Position numbers and translations under genes: made by a program. A DNA stretch of 43,368 nt from the NCBI GenBank assembly GCA_937885075.1, contig CAKZYZ010000361.1, positions 1 to 43,368 of the forward strand, given 5' to 3'. Source of the DNA: an uncultured bacterium (GTDB taxonomy: Bacteria; Auribacterota; Erginobacteria; Erginobacterales; Erginobacteraceae). The notes beneath the pieces are model-generated. The model was not told the origin of the DNA. It did no database searches and saw only the letters and a list, made by a program, of their open reading frames with translations. Shown one piece after another: positions 16,943 through 25,754 of the stretch (its first letter is position 1; each line of letters starts with the position of its first letter).

Positions 16943-19090
16943 GTGAATAACAAAACGGACAATCATGGGATTTTCCGCCGGACATATTTCATCCTGGCGG
17001 GGATACTTCTGCTGGCCTTTACGCTCCGGTTTATCTTCTTCTATCAGATGGCAAATAGTCCGATCGCGGAGATGGTGATTGAGGACTCCAAGACTTATCA
17101 TGACTGGGCGTTAAGGATCGCGGGAGGGGACTGGATGGGGACCGATGTCTTCTACGCCCTCCCCCTCTACCCCTATCTCCTCGGCCTGATCTATACGATA
17201 TTCGGCTCCTATCTTCAGGTCGCGAAATTCATCCAGATCCTGATCGGAACCATGAGCTGCGGGCTGATCTTTCTCCTCGGCCGCAGACTCTTCAATGTCT
17301 CGGTCGGGCTTATGGCCGCATTCCTGATGGCTATCTATGGCTGGCTGATCGTCTATGATTCAGCTATCCTCTCCCCGGTCCTGATTATCTTCCTGGACGC
17401 GCTGGTTCTCCTCTACCTCCTCCGCCTGGAGAAGAGATCATCGGGCTGGGTCGGATGGTTCGGCGGGGGACTTTTAATCGGAATCACTACCGCGGCCAGC
17501 GCTCACATCCTTCCCTTTATTCCATTGGTAGTAGTCTGGCTCTTCGTAAATCCCGCCTTCCGGACCAATCGGCCGAGATGGATCTCCGCCGCGGTATATC
17601 TCCTGGGAGTGATCATAGCTCTCGCGCCCATCACGATCCACAACTGGCAGGTGGGAGACGACTTCGTCCCGCTGACCGCCCACGGAGGGATTAACTTTTT
17701 TATCGGGAATAATCCCCACTCCCGGGGGGTCTTCGAACCGCCCCCGATCCTCCGTTCCGGCGGAGCTACCCTCCGGCATGACGCGGAGAAGATCGCCCGG
17801 AAAGCGCTCGGGAGAGAACTAAAGCCTTCCGAGGTTTCAGCTTACTGGTTCAACCAGGGCTTTACCTTCATCAGAGAGCAACCCTTAAAATTCTGTGGTC
17901 TATTCTATCGAAAATTCACCATCTTCTGGGACAACCTGGAGATCGCGGACGTGATCCACCCTTATTTCTTTATCAAAGTCGCTCCAATCCTCAAGATTCC
18001 TTTCCTGGTCTTTGGGTGGATCGCGCCCTTCGCCCTGCTTGGTCTGGCTCTGAGCTGGAAGAGACGGGCCCGAATATTTTTAATATATTTTTTTATTGGA
18101 GGTTACATCTTCTCCATCGTTCTCTACTTCATCAACTCCCGTTACCGTCTGCCGCTGGTCCCATTTCTCCTGATCTTTGCCGCCTATAGCTTCTACTGGT
18201 GGTGGGAGAAGATCAAGGCCGGCAGGTGGATCTCAATAGCCATCTCGATCGGGGTCCTGGCCGGATTTATCCTCTGGGTCAATCCCCAGTTGATTACCAA
18301 GCCCCGTTTTGTCCTGAATATGGGTGCCGGATACAACCATCTCGGGGCTTACTACTCCCAAAAAGGAGATATGGAGCGCGCGCTGGTGGAGTTTAAAGAG
18401 GCCCTCCGCCTGGAGCCCTACCGGGCGGAAGCCCACTATAACCTGGCTAATATCCAGTTTAAGATGGGGAATCTCGACGAGGCTGAGGAGGGCTACCGTA
18501 ACGCTATCAAACGCAATCCCTACTATGACTCCGCTCACCTGGCCCTGGCCATGGTCTATGAACGCAAAGGGGAGACGGAGAAAGCCCGATATAAGTATCT
18601 GGAGATTATAAAGAACCTACCCTCCAATACCCGGGCTTACCTCGGGTTAGTCCGCCTGCTCCTGACCACGGATCGCCCGGATGAAGCGATCCGGATACTC
18701 AATCAAGCTATCTCAATCCAGCCCAACTACCCGGAGTTCTACCTCTATCTGGGGGCCGCGCTGGAGAAGAAAGGAGACCGAAAAGCGTCCGTCTCTGCCT
18801 TGAAACAGGGGCTGACTATCTTCCCCCAGTACGGTCGTCTCCACCTGGAACTGGGCCGGATGCTCAGCTCCACTCCGGAAGACCAGGCCCAGGGAATGAA
18901 TCATCTCAACCACGCTGTTAAAATAATGCCCGGAAGTTATCTGGCCCACCTTTACCTGGGAGATGCCTACTACCGCCAGCGAAATATCAAAGAGGCCCGA
19001 AGGGAATGGCTGATAGCCCAACGTATCCGTCCTGATGACCGATTGGTGTCCGAAAGATTAAAAGCCATCACCGGATCATCCCCTCGATAG
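16943..19090 (+). CDS. membrane glycosyltransferase (PMT/ArnT-like) fused to TPR repeats
   Basis: Residues about 1-430 contain ten or more hydrophobic segments. The first extracytoplasmic loop carries an acidic motif (VIEDSKTYHDW), as in GT-C glycosyltransferases that use polyprenyl-phosphate sugars. Residues about 450-710 form six or seven TPR repeats (for example ALVEFKEALRLEPYRAEAHYN split over two helices). Such fusions are thought to glycosylate extracytoplasmic proteins or lipids, with the TPR part binding partners. The start is GTG at 16943 with a poor Shine-Dalgarno; it is chosen because the first transmembrane segment begins soon after. It is one of the few + strand genes here. A dispersed repeat starts one base past its stop. 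Confidence 0.8.
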   Translation: MNNKTDNHGIFRRTYFILAGILLLAFTLRFIFFYQMANSPIAEMVIEDSKTYHDWALRIAGGDWMGTDVFYALPLYPYLLGLIYTIFGSYLQVAKFIQILIGTMSCGLIFLLGRRLFNVSVGLMAAFLMAIYGWLIVYDSAILSPVLIIFLDALVLLYLLRLEKRSSGWVGWFGGGLLIGITTAASAHILPFIPLVVVWLFVNPAFRTNRPRWISAAVYLLGVIIALAPITIHNWQVGDDFVPLTAHGGINFFIGNNPHSRGVFEPPPILRSGGATLRHDAEKIARKALGRELKPSEVSAYWFNQGFTFIREQPLKFCGLFYRKFTIFWDNLEIADVIHPYFFIKVAPILKIPFLVFGWIAPFALLGLALSWKRRARIFLIYFFIGGYIFSIVLYFINSRYRLPLVPFLLIFAAYSFYWWWEKIKAGRWISIAISIGVLAGFILWVNPQLITKPRFVLNMGAGYNHLGAYYSQKGDMERALVEFKEALRLEPYRAEAHYNLANIQFKMGNLDEAEEGYRNAIKRNPYYDSAHLALAMVYERKGETEKARYKYLEIIKNLPSNTRAYLGLVRLLLTTDRPDEAIRILNQAISIQPNYPEFYLYLGAALEKKGDRKASVSALKQGLTIFPQYGRLHLELGRMLSSTPEDQAQGMNHLNHAVKIMPGSYLAHLYLGDAYYRQRNIKEARREWLIAQRIRPDDRLVSERLKAITGSSPR

Positions 19091-19198
19091 GAACTTAGCC
19101 CTCGGCCCTGCCTCGGGAAACTTTTCCTCTAAGGAAAGCAGGAAAATTAAAATCCTCTTTCCTCCTGCCTTCCTGCTTTCCTTAGGGGTTATTGTCCC
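19091..19198. repeat. dispersed repeat family A, copy 2
   Basis: It has the same blocks as 7673-7787: GAACTTAGCCCTCG, CCTCTAAGGAAAGCAGG, then CTCCTGCCTTCCTGC and TTATTGTCCC. The copies differ by a seven-base deletion and scattered changes. It starts immediately after the TAG of the glycosyltransferase/TPR gene. Confidence 0.8.
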
Positions 19199-19296
19199 CC
19201 GAAGCAGGAACTTAGCTCCGCAACTAATTAGTGTCTGAACTACGAATTCTTGTCCCGAAGTAAGCGGGGACACGAGTTTATTTAAACATCCGGCTG

Positions 19297-19326
19297 TAAT
19301 GTTGGTTCAATGCTTGCATCCTCTTA
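19297..19326. repeat. dispersed 30-bp repeat family E, copy 1
   Basis: TAATGTTGGTTCAA then GCTTGC then CTCTTA. It matches 42387-42416 at 26 of 30 positions. Both copies lie at the 3' end of a minus-strand gene. Confidence 0.65.
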
Positions 19327-19348
19327 ATTTTTTCCCCACCCCGAAGTA

Positions 19349-20737
19349 TTAATCGGGGGGAGAAAAATTGAGATTGGCCATGTGTTTTTGTCTGAGCCAC
19401 CCACCCCGCCGGAACCAGTATAGTATCAACAGGCTATTGAGGATACTGGCGGCCAGTATCCCCTGCCATACTCCTTCCAGGCCCCGGAGTTCGCTCCCGG
19501 CCCAGGCCAGTCCCCACATGACGAGCATGGAGATCAGGGTGATAAACATCGGCCCCCGGGTATCGCCCGCGCCCTGAAGAGATTTCCCCAGAACCAGCAC
19601 AAATGATAAAAAGATTAATATAATCGCGGTATATTCCAGGTATTCTTTCCCGATCAGGAGAACCTGATGATCCCGGTTAAAAAAGCCAACCACATTTTCA
19701 GAAAAAAGCAGCAGGAGCAGTATAACCGGCAGAAGAAGAATCCCATATATTTTCCAGGCCAGCCAGGCGCTCCGCCGAGCTCGATCCGGAAGACCCGCGC
19801 CCAGGCTCTGTCCGACCATGGTTCCAGCCGCGTAGCCCATCCCGATCCCCGGCATCATCCCGATCATCCGGATCCGGACCCCGATCCCGTAGGCAGCCAG
19901 GGCCGCGGTGCCAAAAGGGGAGACTATTCTTAAGAGACCGATCACAGCCAGCGAACGGATCAGCATCTCCACCGAACTGAAGAATCCGATCCGGATAATC
20001 TTCCCCATCAGGGGCAGATTAATCCGCCGGAAAACTCCGGTCAGATTGAGATGAGTTCTATCTCTTCCGATTAAGAAGATGATTAGCCCGGTGGTAACCA
20101 GACGGGAAAATACCGTGGCCAGGGCGGAACCGGGAACTCCCAGGGGAGGGATTTTTCCCCAGCCGAAGATCAGAATCGGGTCAAGAATACAGTTTAAGAC
20201 CACACCCAGCGCCATCACCTTGAACGGGGTCCAGGCATCCCCGGCGCCGCGAAGAGCGGAACTGAAGGTTACAAAGATAAAGATGGTCCAGGCGCCGGCG
20301 CTGATTATTCGGAAATACACTACCGCCAGTTCCAGGACCTCCCCCCTCCCCCCGAGAAAGCACAGCAGGGGGCGGCACCCGAACCATCCGCCGATCCCAA
20401 AGAAGATTGAGAGCAGCAGGCTGATATAAAAGGACTGACCGACCACCAGTGCCGCCTGCCGGTAACTCTTTGCGCCCCAGAACCGGGCCACCAGGGAGAG
20501 GGTGCCGATCGAGATACCAACTGCTAACGTAATCAGCAACGCGATGACTATCCCGCTGATCGTGACCGCGGCCAGAGCGGTGGGGCCGAGTTTGCCGACA
20601 AAGAACATATCCACCAGGTTAAATCCGCTCTGGAGCAGACTGATAGCTATTGTGGGGATGCCGAGATAGATGACGGAACGGAAGATACTCCCTTCGGTTA
20701 GATCTCTGGTTGGTTTCAGAAGTTTTTTTGGTATCAT
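19349..20737 (-). CDS. MATE-family multidrug/sodium antiporter
   Basis: A 462-residue protein with about 12 transmembrane segments in two homologous halves. The first half opens TEGSIFRSVIYLGIPTIAI and FNLVDMFFVGKLGPTALAAV, typical MatE signatures. The second half includes GIGMGYAAGTMVGQSLGAG and QGAGDTRGP. Such proteins export organic cations using Na or H gradients. No Shine-Dalgarno is clear before the ATG. It is monocistronic; the tandem repeat at 20751-20833 lies upstream. The exported compound cannot be predicted. Confidence 0.92.
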   Translation of the reverse strand: MIPKKLLKPTRDLTEGSIFRSVIYLGIPTIAISLLQSGFNLVDMFFVGKLGPTALAAVTISGIVIALLITLAVGISIGTLSLVARFWGAKSYRQAALVVGQSFYISLLLSIFFGIGGWFGCRPLLCFLGGRGEVLELAVVYFRIISAGAWTIFIFVTFSSALRGAGDAWTPFKVMALGVVLNCILDPILIFGWGKIPPLGVPGSALATVFSRLVTTGLIIFLIGRDRTHLNLTGVFRRINLPLMGKIIRIGFFSSVEMLIRSLAVIGLLRIVSPFGTAALAAYGIGVRIRMIGMMPGIGMGYAAGTMVGQSLGAGLPDRARRSAWLAWKIYGILLLPVILLLLLFSENVVGFFNRDHQVLLIGKEYLEYTAIILIFLSFVLVLGKSLQGAGDTRGPMFITLISMLVMWGLAWAGSELRGLEGVWQGILAASILNSLLILYWFRRGGWLRQKHMANLNFSPPD

Positions 20738-20750
20738 TGATGGTAACCGG

Positions 20751-20833
20751 TAATCAGTTATCAGTAATCAGTTATCAGTACGCCTCTCTCGGCAAGCCGG
20801 GCCAACTGATTACGGATTACTGCTTACTGATCA
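20751..20833. repeat. ATCAGTTATCAG tandem and inverted repeat
   Basis: The 14-mer TAATCAGTTATCAG occurs twice in exact tandem (20751-20764, 20765-20778). It is followed, after a spacer, by inverted relatives ACTGATTACGGATTAC and TTACTGATCA. This is a non-coding palindromic element of a kind common in repeat-rich uncultured genomes. Confidence 0.75.
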
Positions 20834-20889
20834 CTTTCTTCTCTAATCGTTCTGCCCTCAATCATTCTGCCTTGTCAATTGTCCTGCTA

Positions 20890-23310
20890 TTAAAGGTTAA
20901 TTCTCAGCAGGTCTCCCAGTTTCCGGAAATGGCTAACCCAGCGTCCGGCCGCCCGGTCACCCTCATCCTTCCTCTTAACCATCTCCCCCATCAGCTTCTT
21001 TCCGATCGTGAAATATCTGTTCTGTCCGTGCCAGAGGGAGATATTCAGACGGAGAGGAGCGAGAACTTTGAGGAATGACTCTACCCGGCTCAGACGGGAT
21101 CTCTCTTCCGGAGAATCGCAAAATCTGTCGATAAGCTCATTGAGACGGGTGGCCGCTAGCCGGCTTAGAATACTGTTCTCGGGTGTAAAATTCCACTTGC
21201 CCGCTTCATGGACTGCTTCTCTCAATCGGGTGAGGTTAAGCTTTTCCGCCTTCAGGGCCTCACGAAGATCGGCATTGATCGTACATTCCACGATCGCCGC
21301 CAGAGCCGGCGGCATAGGCAATCCAACCTCACGCAGCATACGGGTAACGGGATAATTATGCCTGGTTAATTCGCGCATTGATGTCTCAATCTCTCCGATT
21401 GTCCCTTCCAGGATCCGGCGCGCCATCCTTCTCTGCTGATCTGAGAGCAGCTGCCCTAAACCATAAACCCGATTAGGGAAATGATTGTCCATCAATCGAA
21501 TCATGGATGAGAGATCACCCTTCAGAAAAGATTCCTTGAATGGGATATTAAAGTCCGGCGTGACGGTTCCATCAGTCGAATCCCTGACCCCCGTCATCAG
21601 GGTATTATCCCCTAAATAGAGAGCGAGATAATCCACCTCGCACTTCTGCCGGGTAATCGACGAACTAAGATTAATCTTACCCAGGGCCATGACTCTCTTC
21701 CCTTCCCGGAGCCTATCCCCTGATTCTCTGCGCACCAGATAGCAGTAAAGTTCTGATTCATCGGAAAAATCGTTGAAGAGGGAGAGAACCGCGTACTGAA
21801 CGCCTATCTCCGGAAGATCGACCCGGCAGGGCAGAACCATCTCCCGGAAGATCTTTGCCCCGTTCTCAAATTCCCTGATATTACTGGGCGCGCGGGCAAG
21901 ACGGGATATAAACTCCTCTTCCAGGTCTCCCCCTCCCAGGTCGCGAGCCAGCTGTAGGGCGCGGGCCGCGTACTTTAATATCTGGACTGTCTCAATCCCG
22001 GATATCTCATCAAAAAACCATCCACAACTGGTATACATCAGCATCGCCTGGCGCTCCATCTCCAGGAACTTTAAGAACTTCACCTCTTCGGGGGGAGAAA
22101 GCTCCCTTCCGGTCCGACGGAGGATAAATTGATCTACATTGCCCGCGCTTCGATCCAGAACAACATCAATATATTCGTCCCGGGTCGGCCAGGGATCAGC
22201 GTTCAATTCCTTCATTCCCGCCTCATAGATCGGGATCAAACTGTCCCGCAGCCAGTCCAGCGATTCTCTCAGCGGCTGCCGCCAGGCCTGGGTCCACCCC
22301 TGGTGCATACCCGAATTACAGCCGCAGTTCCCTCGCCAGCGCTCCACCCCATGAGCACAACTCCAGGAAGAGTTTTCCACAATCTCTGCTTCATAGGTGG
22401 GAGGATACTTCTCCAGGTATTCGCCGTATATAGACAATCCCACGCCGGGATTCGCTTCAATAGTGCGAAGGCAGAAGGCCAGTGCCATATCCCCGTGACG
22501 GCGGTGATGACCGTAAGTCTCACCATCGGTGGCGATATTTGCCAGCTGGGGATTGGGAGAGTCCGGAGAGAGCGTGCCGATCAGCCGCTGGGCCAGCCAT
22601 TCTCCATTCTCCAGGAGATTGGAGAAAGCAATCTCCTGGGCCGGGTATCCATCATAGAAGAAGATATCAATGCTCCGACCGGAAGGGAGACTGCACCGAT
22701 AGGGCTGCCGGGGATCGACTCTCGCCCCCTCAACATTCTCCCATTTTTCTCCCCCGATCGGGCGGACACGCCGGGCCTGGCGGGGGGCCAGAATGGTAAA
22801 CTTAATTCCATACTCCGCCAGCAGATCAAGGGTCTCACTATTGACCGCCGTCTCGGCCAGCCACATCCCCTCCGGCATCCTCTCAAACCTCCGCTGAAAA
22901 TCCCTTATCCCCCAGATAATCTGGGTCCGCTGGTCCCGGAGATTGGCCAGAGGCATTATGATGTGATTATAGACCTGGGCCAGGGCGGACCCGTGCCCGG
23001 AAAACCGGATCTGACTCTCTTTATCCGCTTTTATTATAGACTTATAGATCTCCGGCTTATTCTTCTCCATCCAGGCCAGCAGGGTGGGACCAAAATTAAA
23101 ACTTATCCGGGAATAATTATTAACTATATCTATAATCTGATATTTCCCATTGAGAATCCGGGAGGCGGTATTAGGCCCATAGCACTCCATGGTAACCCGC
23201 TCATCCCAGTCGTGGTAGGGATAAGCCGATTCCTGGGCCTCCACCATTTCCAGCCAGGGGTTATCCCGGGGCGGCTGATAAAAATGTCCGTGTATGCAGA
23301 TATACTTCAT
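20890..23310 (-). CDS. glycoside hydrolase family 57 protein with DUF3536
   Basis: An 806-residue cytoplasmic protein with no signal peptide. The N-terminal GH57 barrel begins ICIHGHFYQPPRDNPWL and shows NFGPTLLAW, the nucleophile-type motif GMWLAETAVN (glutamate in WLAE), and IATDGETYGHHRRHGD. The C-terminal half matches the DUF3536 extension in arrangement. GH57 enzymes act on alpha-glucans (amylase, branching enzyme, glucanotransferase); the exact reaction of the DUF3536 type is not established. The Shine-Dalgarno is poor, and a GCGCC-type hairpin sits eight bases upstream of the ATG. A role in glycogen or glucan turnover is likely. Confidence 0.88.
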   Translation of the reverse strand: MKYICIHGHFYQPPRDNPWLEMVEAQESAYPYHDWDERVTMECYGPNTASRILNGKYQIIDIVNNYSRISFNFGPTLLAWMEKNKPEIYKSIIKADKESQIRFSGHGSALAQVYNHIIMPLANLRDQRTQIIWGIRDFQRRFERMPEGMWLAETAVNSETLDLLAEYGIKFTILAPRQARRVRPIGGEKWENVEGARVDPRQPYRCSLPSGRSIDIFFYDGYPAQEIAFSNLLENGEWLAQRLIGTLSPDSPNPQLANIATDGETYGHHRRHGDMALAFCLRTIEANPGVGLSIYGEYLEKYPPTYEAEIVENSSWSCAHGVERWRGNCGCNSGMHQGWTQAWRQPLRESLDWLRDSLIPIYEAGMKELNADPWPTRDEYIDVVLDRSAGNVDQFILRRTGRELSPPEEVKFLKFLEMERQAMLMYTSCGWFFDEISGIETVQILKYAARALQLARDLGGGDLEEEFISRLARAPSNIREFENGAKIFREMVLPCRVDLPEIGVQYAVLSLFNDFSDESELYCYLVRRESGDRLREGKRVMALGKINLSSSITRQKCEVDYLALYLGDNTLMTGVRDSTDGTVTPDFNIPFKESFLKGDLSSMIRLMDNHFPNRVYGLGQLLSDQQRRMARRILEGTIGEIETSMRELTRHNYPVTRMLREVGLPMPPALAAIVECTINADLREALKAEKLNLTRLREAVHEAGKWNFTPENSILSRLAATRLNELIDRFCDSPEERSRLSRVESFLKVLAPLRLNISLWHGQNRYFTIGKKLMGEMVKRKDEGDRAAGRWVSHFRKLGDLLRINL

Positions 23311-23317
23311 GAATTAT

Positions 23318-23342
23318 AAGTTATCGCCTTTGGCGCTAACTT
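23318..23342. repeat. GCGCC-type hairpin, copy 2
   Basis: AAGTTATCGCC and GGCGCTAACTT flank TTT, with one non-canonical pair. It sits eight bases before the GH57 start codon. Compare 16739-16765. Confidence 0.65.
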
Positions 23343-23492
23343 AATGGAAGTACATTGAAGTTAAAGCCATTTGGCTGTTTTTTATTCTATTGAGTTGCAG
23401 TATTAATTGCTGATTATTTTTTCTATCCTGAAGCATGAAGCTTCTTTTATAACTATTATTTTCCTGATCATTCGAACGGGACGGTTTAATGC

Positions 23493-24356
23493 TCAGGAAA
23501 ATAATAGCATGGAGAGTTCGCGCTCATACTTCTTTCCCTCCGAACTCAACCGTCCAATAATCTCAATTATCTTCAGATATGCCTCCCGGGCGACGCCGTC
23601 TTCAAAGTCTCTTTCTATCTTCATCACCTGGAGCAGTGTGTCCAGAGCCCGCTCATATTCCCCACCTTTCGCGTAAAGAATTGCCAGGGAGAAGAGTGCC
23701 GAGCAATCATCCGGGTTATCTTTTAAAGTGCTGGTTATCTCATTAAGATCGGGTGTCTGATGTTTCTCAAAATAAATCCGGGCCAGCATGGGCGGAACCT
23801 CTTCATATCCGGGGGTATCGCTTGAAACTTGCTTTAAATACCCTTCCGCTTCATCAAATCTTCCCTGGTGATAAGCGATCATCCCCATCCCCAGATTGGC
23901 TGACGGCTGACCGGAGTCCTCCGCTAAAATCCTGGAATAAATCTTCTCCGCATCTTCCCATCGGCCCCCGGCCAGAAAATGGTTGGCCTCTTCGATCAGG
24001 GGTGATTTCTCATCGGGCAGAATAGCCTCGATCTTCTCCCGGACCTGATCCGGGGGCAGCGCGCCCACGAATTCCCCCACAATCTCGCCACCGGAAAATA
24101 TTTTAACCGCCGGAATCCCCTGGATTCCATACCGGCCGGCCAGGGACTGGTTGCTATCCACATCCACTTTAGCTAGGGCTATCTTTCCTCCGTATTCCTG
24201 TACCATTTCCTCCAGTATCGGCCCCAGCATCCGGCAGGGAGCGCACCATTCCGCCCAGAAATCAACCACCACCGGAATAGTCCGGGATCTCTCCACCACA
24301 GTTTCGCTAAAGTCCGCTTCACTCGCTTCAAAGATGATATTGCTGGAATCTGTCAT
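23493..24356 (-). CDS. thioredoxin-TPR protein (YbbN/CnoX-like)
   Basis: Residues 1-110 are a thioredoxin domain with the active-site WCAPC at 37-41, the cis-proline loop GIPAVKIF and the usual VDVDSNQ strand. Residues about 115-287 are TPR-type helices (GRWEDAEKIYSRIL, GRFDEAEGYLKQV, GEYERALDTLLQV). E. coli YbbN/CnoX, which hands oxidised or unfolded proteins to chaperones, has the same layout but a degenerate active site; here both cysteines are kept, so redox activity is expected. GGAGAAAGAAGC precedes the ATG. No signal peptide, so cytoplasmic. Confidence 0.9.
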   Translation of the reverse strand: MTDSSNIIFEASEADFSETVVERSRTIPVVVDFWAEWCAPCRMLGPILEEMVQEYGGKIALAKVDVDSNQSLAGRYGIQGIPAVKIFSGGEIVGEFVGALPPDQVREKIEAILPDEKSPLIEEANHFLAGGRWEDAEKIYSRILAEDSGQPSANLGMGMIAYHQGRFDEAEGYLKQVSSDTPGYEEVPPMLARIYFEKHQTPDLNEITSTLKDNPDDCSALFSLAILYAKGGEYERALDTLLQVMKIERDFEDGVAREAYLKIIEIIGRLSSEGKKYERELSMLLFS

Positions 24357-24446
24357 GCTTCTTTCTCCATTATTTCGTAGTTTATTCAGTTCTTTTTGCG
24401 AAGGCTTCTCCGCCCCAAAGAATTAATCGACGGCAGGATTCGCGTT

Positions 24447-25655
24447 TTATTCAGTGGCAAAGCTCAATTCCTCAAGATATATCCCGGGCAGATGAGCATA
24501 GAAAAGATGGGCCGCGGTCAGGTCACTTATCCGAACCCGTTCATTGGGACGATGGGCCATCTCCTCTCGCCCCGGACCAAAACCGATGGTAGGGATCCCA
24601 TGCCTCCCCATCGTACTCACACCGTTAGTGCTGAATCTCCAGGTGCCGACCGGCGATTGTTTTCCCCGGGTTACCGCGGTCGTCTTCCGGGCCGCTATGA
24701 CCAGGGGGTCTTCTTCATCCACCAGCCAACCCGGGAAATACTTCTTCCCCTCAATCAGCACCCCGGTATGACTTTTCTGGCGGTAGATCGGCACCTTGAT
24801 TTTACAGTCAATCTCCCCGGCTATCCGGCGGATCTCAGCAATGAGCTCATCTTCCGTCTCCTGGGGGCAGAACCGCCTGTCAATCCTGATCCGGCAGAGG
24901 TCGGGGACGGAATTGTCACTGGCCTCCTCAGAACGGATATCGGTAACAGTGATTACCCCGCGACCGAAGGCTGGATGAGATGCCAGAAGCGGCGCCCCAC
25001 GGCGCAGGTTATCTATCAAGCCCATCATCTCATAGACCGCGTTCCTGCCCTTTTCCGGGCAGAAGGCATGGGCAGATTGTCCCGCCACCTCAACTATTAT
25101 ATCCATGTGCCCCAGTTGACCGCGCCGGATCTCCAGACTGGATGGTTCGGTTAAAATCACCCCTTCCGGACGAAACCCTTCCTCATCGATAATATACTCC
25201 CAGCTTAAACCCTCGCAGTTCTCTTCCTGAACTGAAACCACCAGGGAAAGAGTAAGATCATCCACCGGCCCGATCTCCCGGAAGAGCGCGCCAGCATATA
25301 CCGCCGCCGCCACCCCGCCTTTCTGGTCAACCGTTCCTCTCCCCCAGATCCATCCGTCCTTTACCATACCTCGATAAGGATCACATTCCCATTCTTCCCT
25401 CCGTCCGGGACCAACCGTATCCGCGTGGCCATCAATCACCAGAGAATGTCGGCCTTTCCCCACCTTCCCCCGCAGATTCCCCACCTGATCCAGGTGAACA
25501 TCCTCCCACCCCACCATCTCCATCTCTCGCTGGATCCGCCCCAGTACCTCCCCCTCTCTCCCCGACCCTGAAGGAATAGCCACAATCTCCCGCAAAAATT
25601 GACCGATTTTTGGGGTCAGGTCTTGCTTCATGCTCTTAGCCACATTATTTGACAT
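24447..25655 (-). CDS. M20 metallohydrolase, YgeY-like
   Basis: The 402-residue protein carries the M20 metal site: HADT at 77-80 (His77, Asp79), the bridging Asp110 in GRGTVDQKGG, and the Glu144-Glu145 pair in VQEENCEG, with a dimerisation domain in the middle. The end (HGIPTIGFGPGREEMAHRPNE) resembles YgeY, a hydrolase found beside selenium-linked xanthine dehydrogenase genes. The substrate is unknown; it could open an N-carbamoyl or amide bond. The first about 15 residues are encoded inside the left inverted repeat of the neighbouring RAYT element, and no Shine-Dalgarno precedes the ATG at 25655. Met9 (25631) is an alternative start. Confidence 0.85.
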   Translation of the reverse strand: MSNNVAKSMKQDLTPKIGQFLREIVAIPSGSGREGEVLGRIQREMEMVGWEDVHLDQVGNLRGKVGKGRHSLVIDGHADTVGPGRREEWECDPYRGMVKDGWIWGRGTVDQKGGVAAAVYAGALFREIGPVDDLTLSLVVSVQEENCEGLSWEYIIDEEGFRPEGVILTEPSSLEIRRGQLGHMDIIVEVAGQSAHAFCPEKGRNAVYEMMGLIDNLRRGAPLLASHPAFGRGVITVTDIRSEEASDNSVPDLCRIRIDRRFCPQETEDELIAEIRRIAGEIDCKIKVPIYRQKSHTGVLIEGKKYFPGWLVDEEDPLVIAARKTTAVTRGKQSPVGTWRFSTNGVSTMGRHGIPTIGFGPGREEMAHRPNERVRISDLTAAHLFYAHLPGIYLEELSFATE

Positions 25656-25683
25656 AATTTTGGGGTCAGACCTTGCTTTATGC
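25612..25683 (-). repeat. left end repeat of RAYT element
   Basis: Contains two direct REP-like units separated by a spacer with the M20 start codon. It is the inverted partner of 26841-26912. Confidence 0.85.
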
Positions 25684-25754
25684 TTAGAAAGTACATAGTA
25701 CCAGGTGCCAATATTGTTTATCCGGTTCGGTTATTCCTTTGTCTCATAATAATA

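Noticed and set aside
22129-23319. 396-codon open frame opposite the GH57 gene
   Set aside because: It is antisense to a gene with clear catalytic motifs and has no domain or Shine-Dalgarno of its own.
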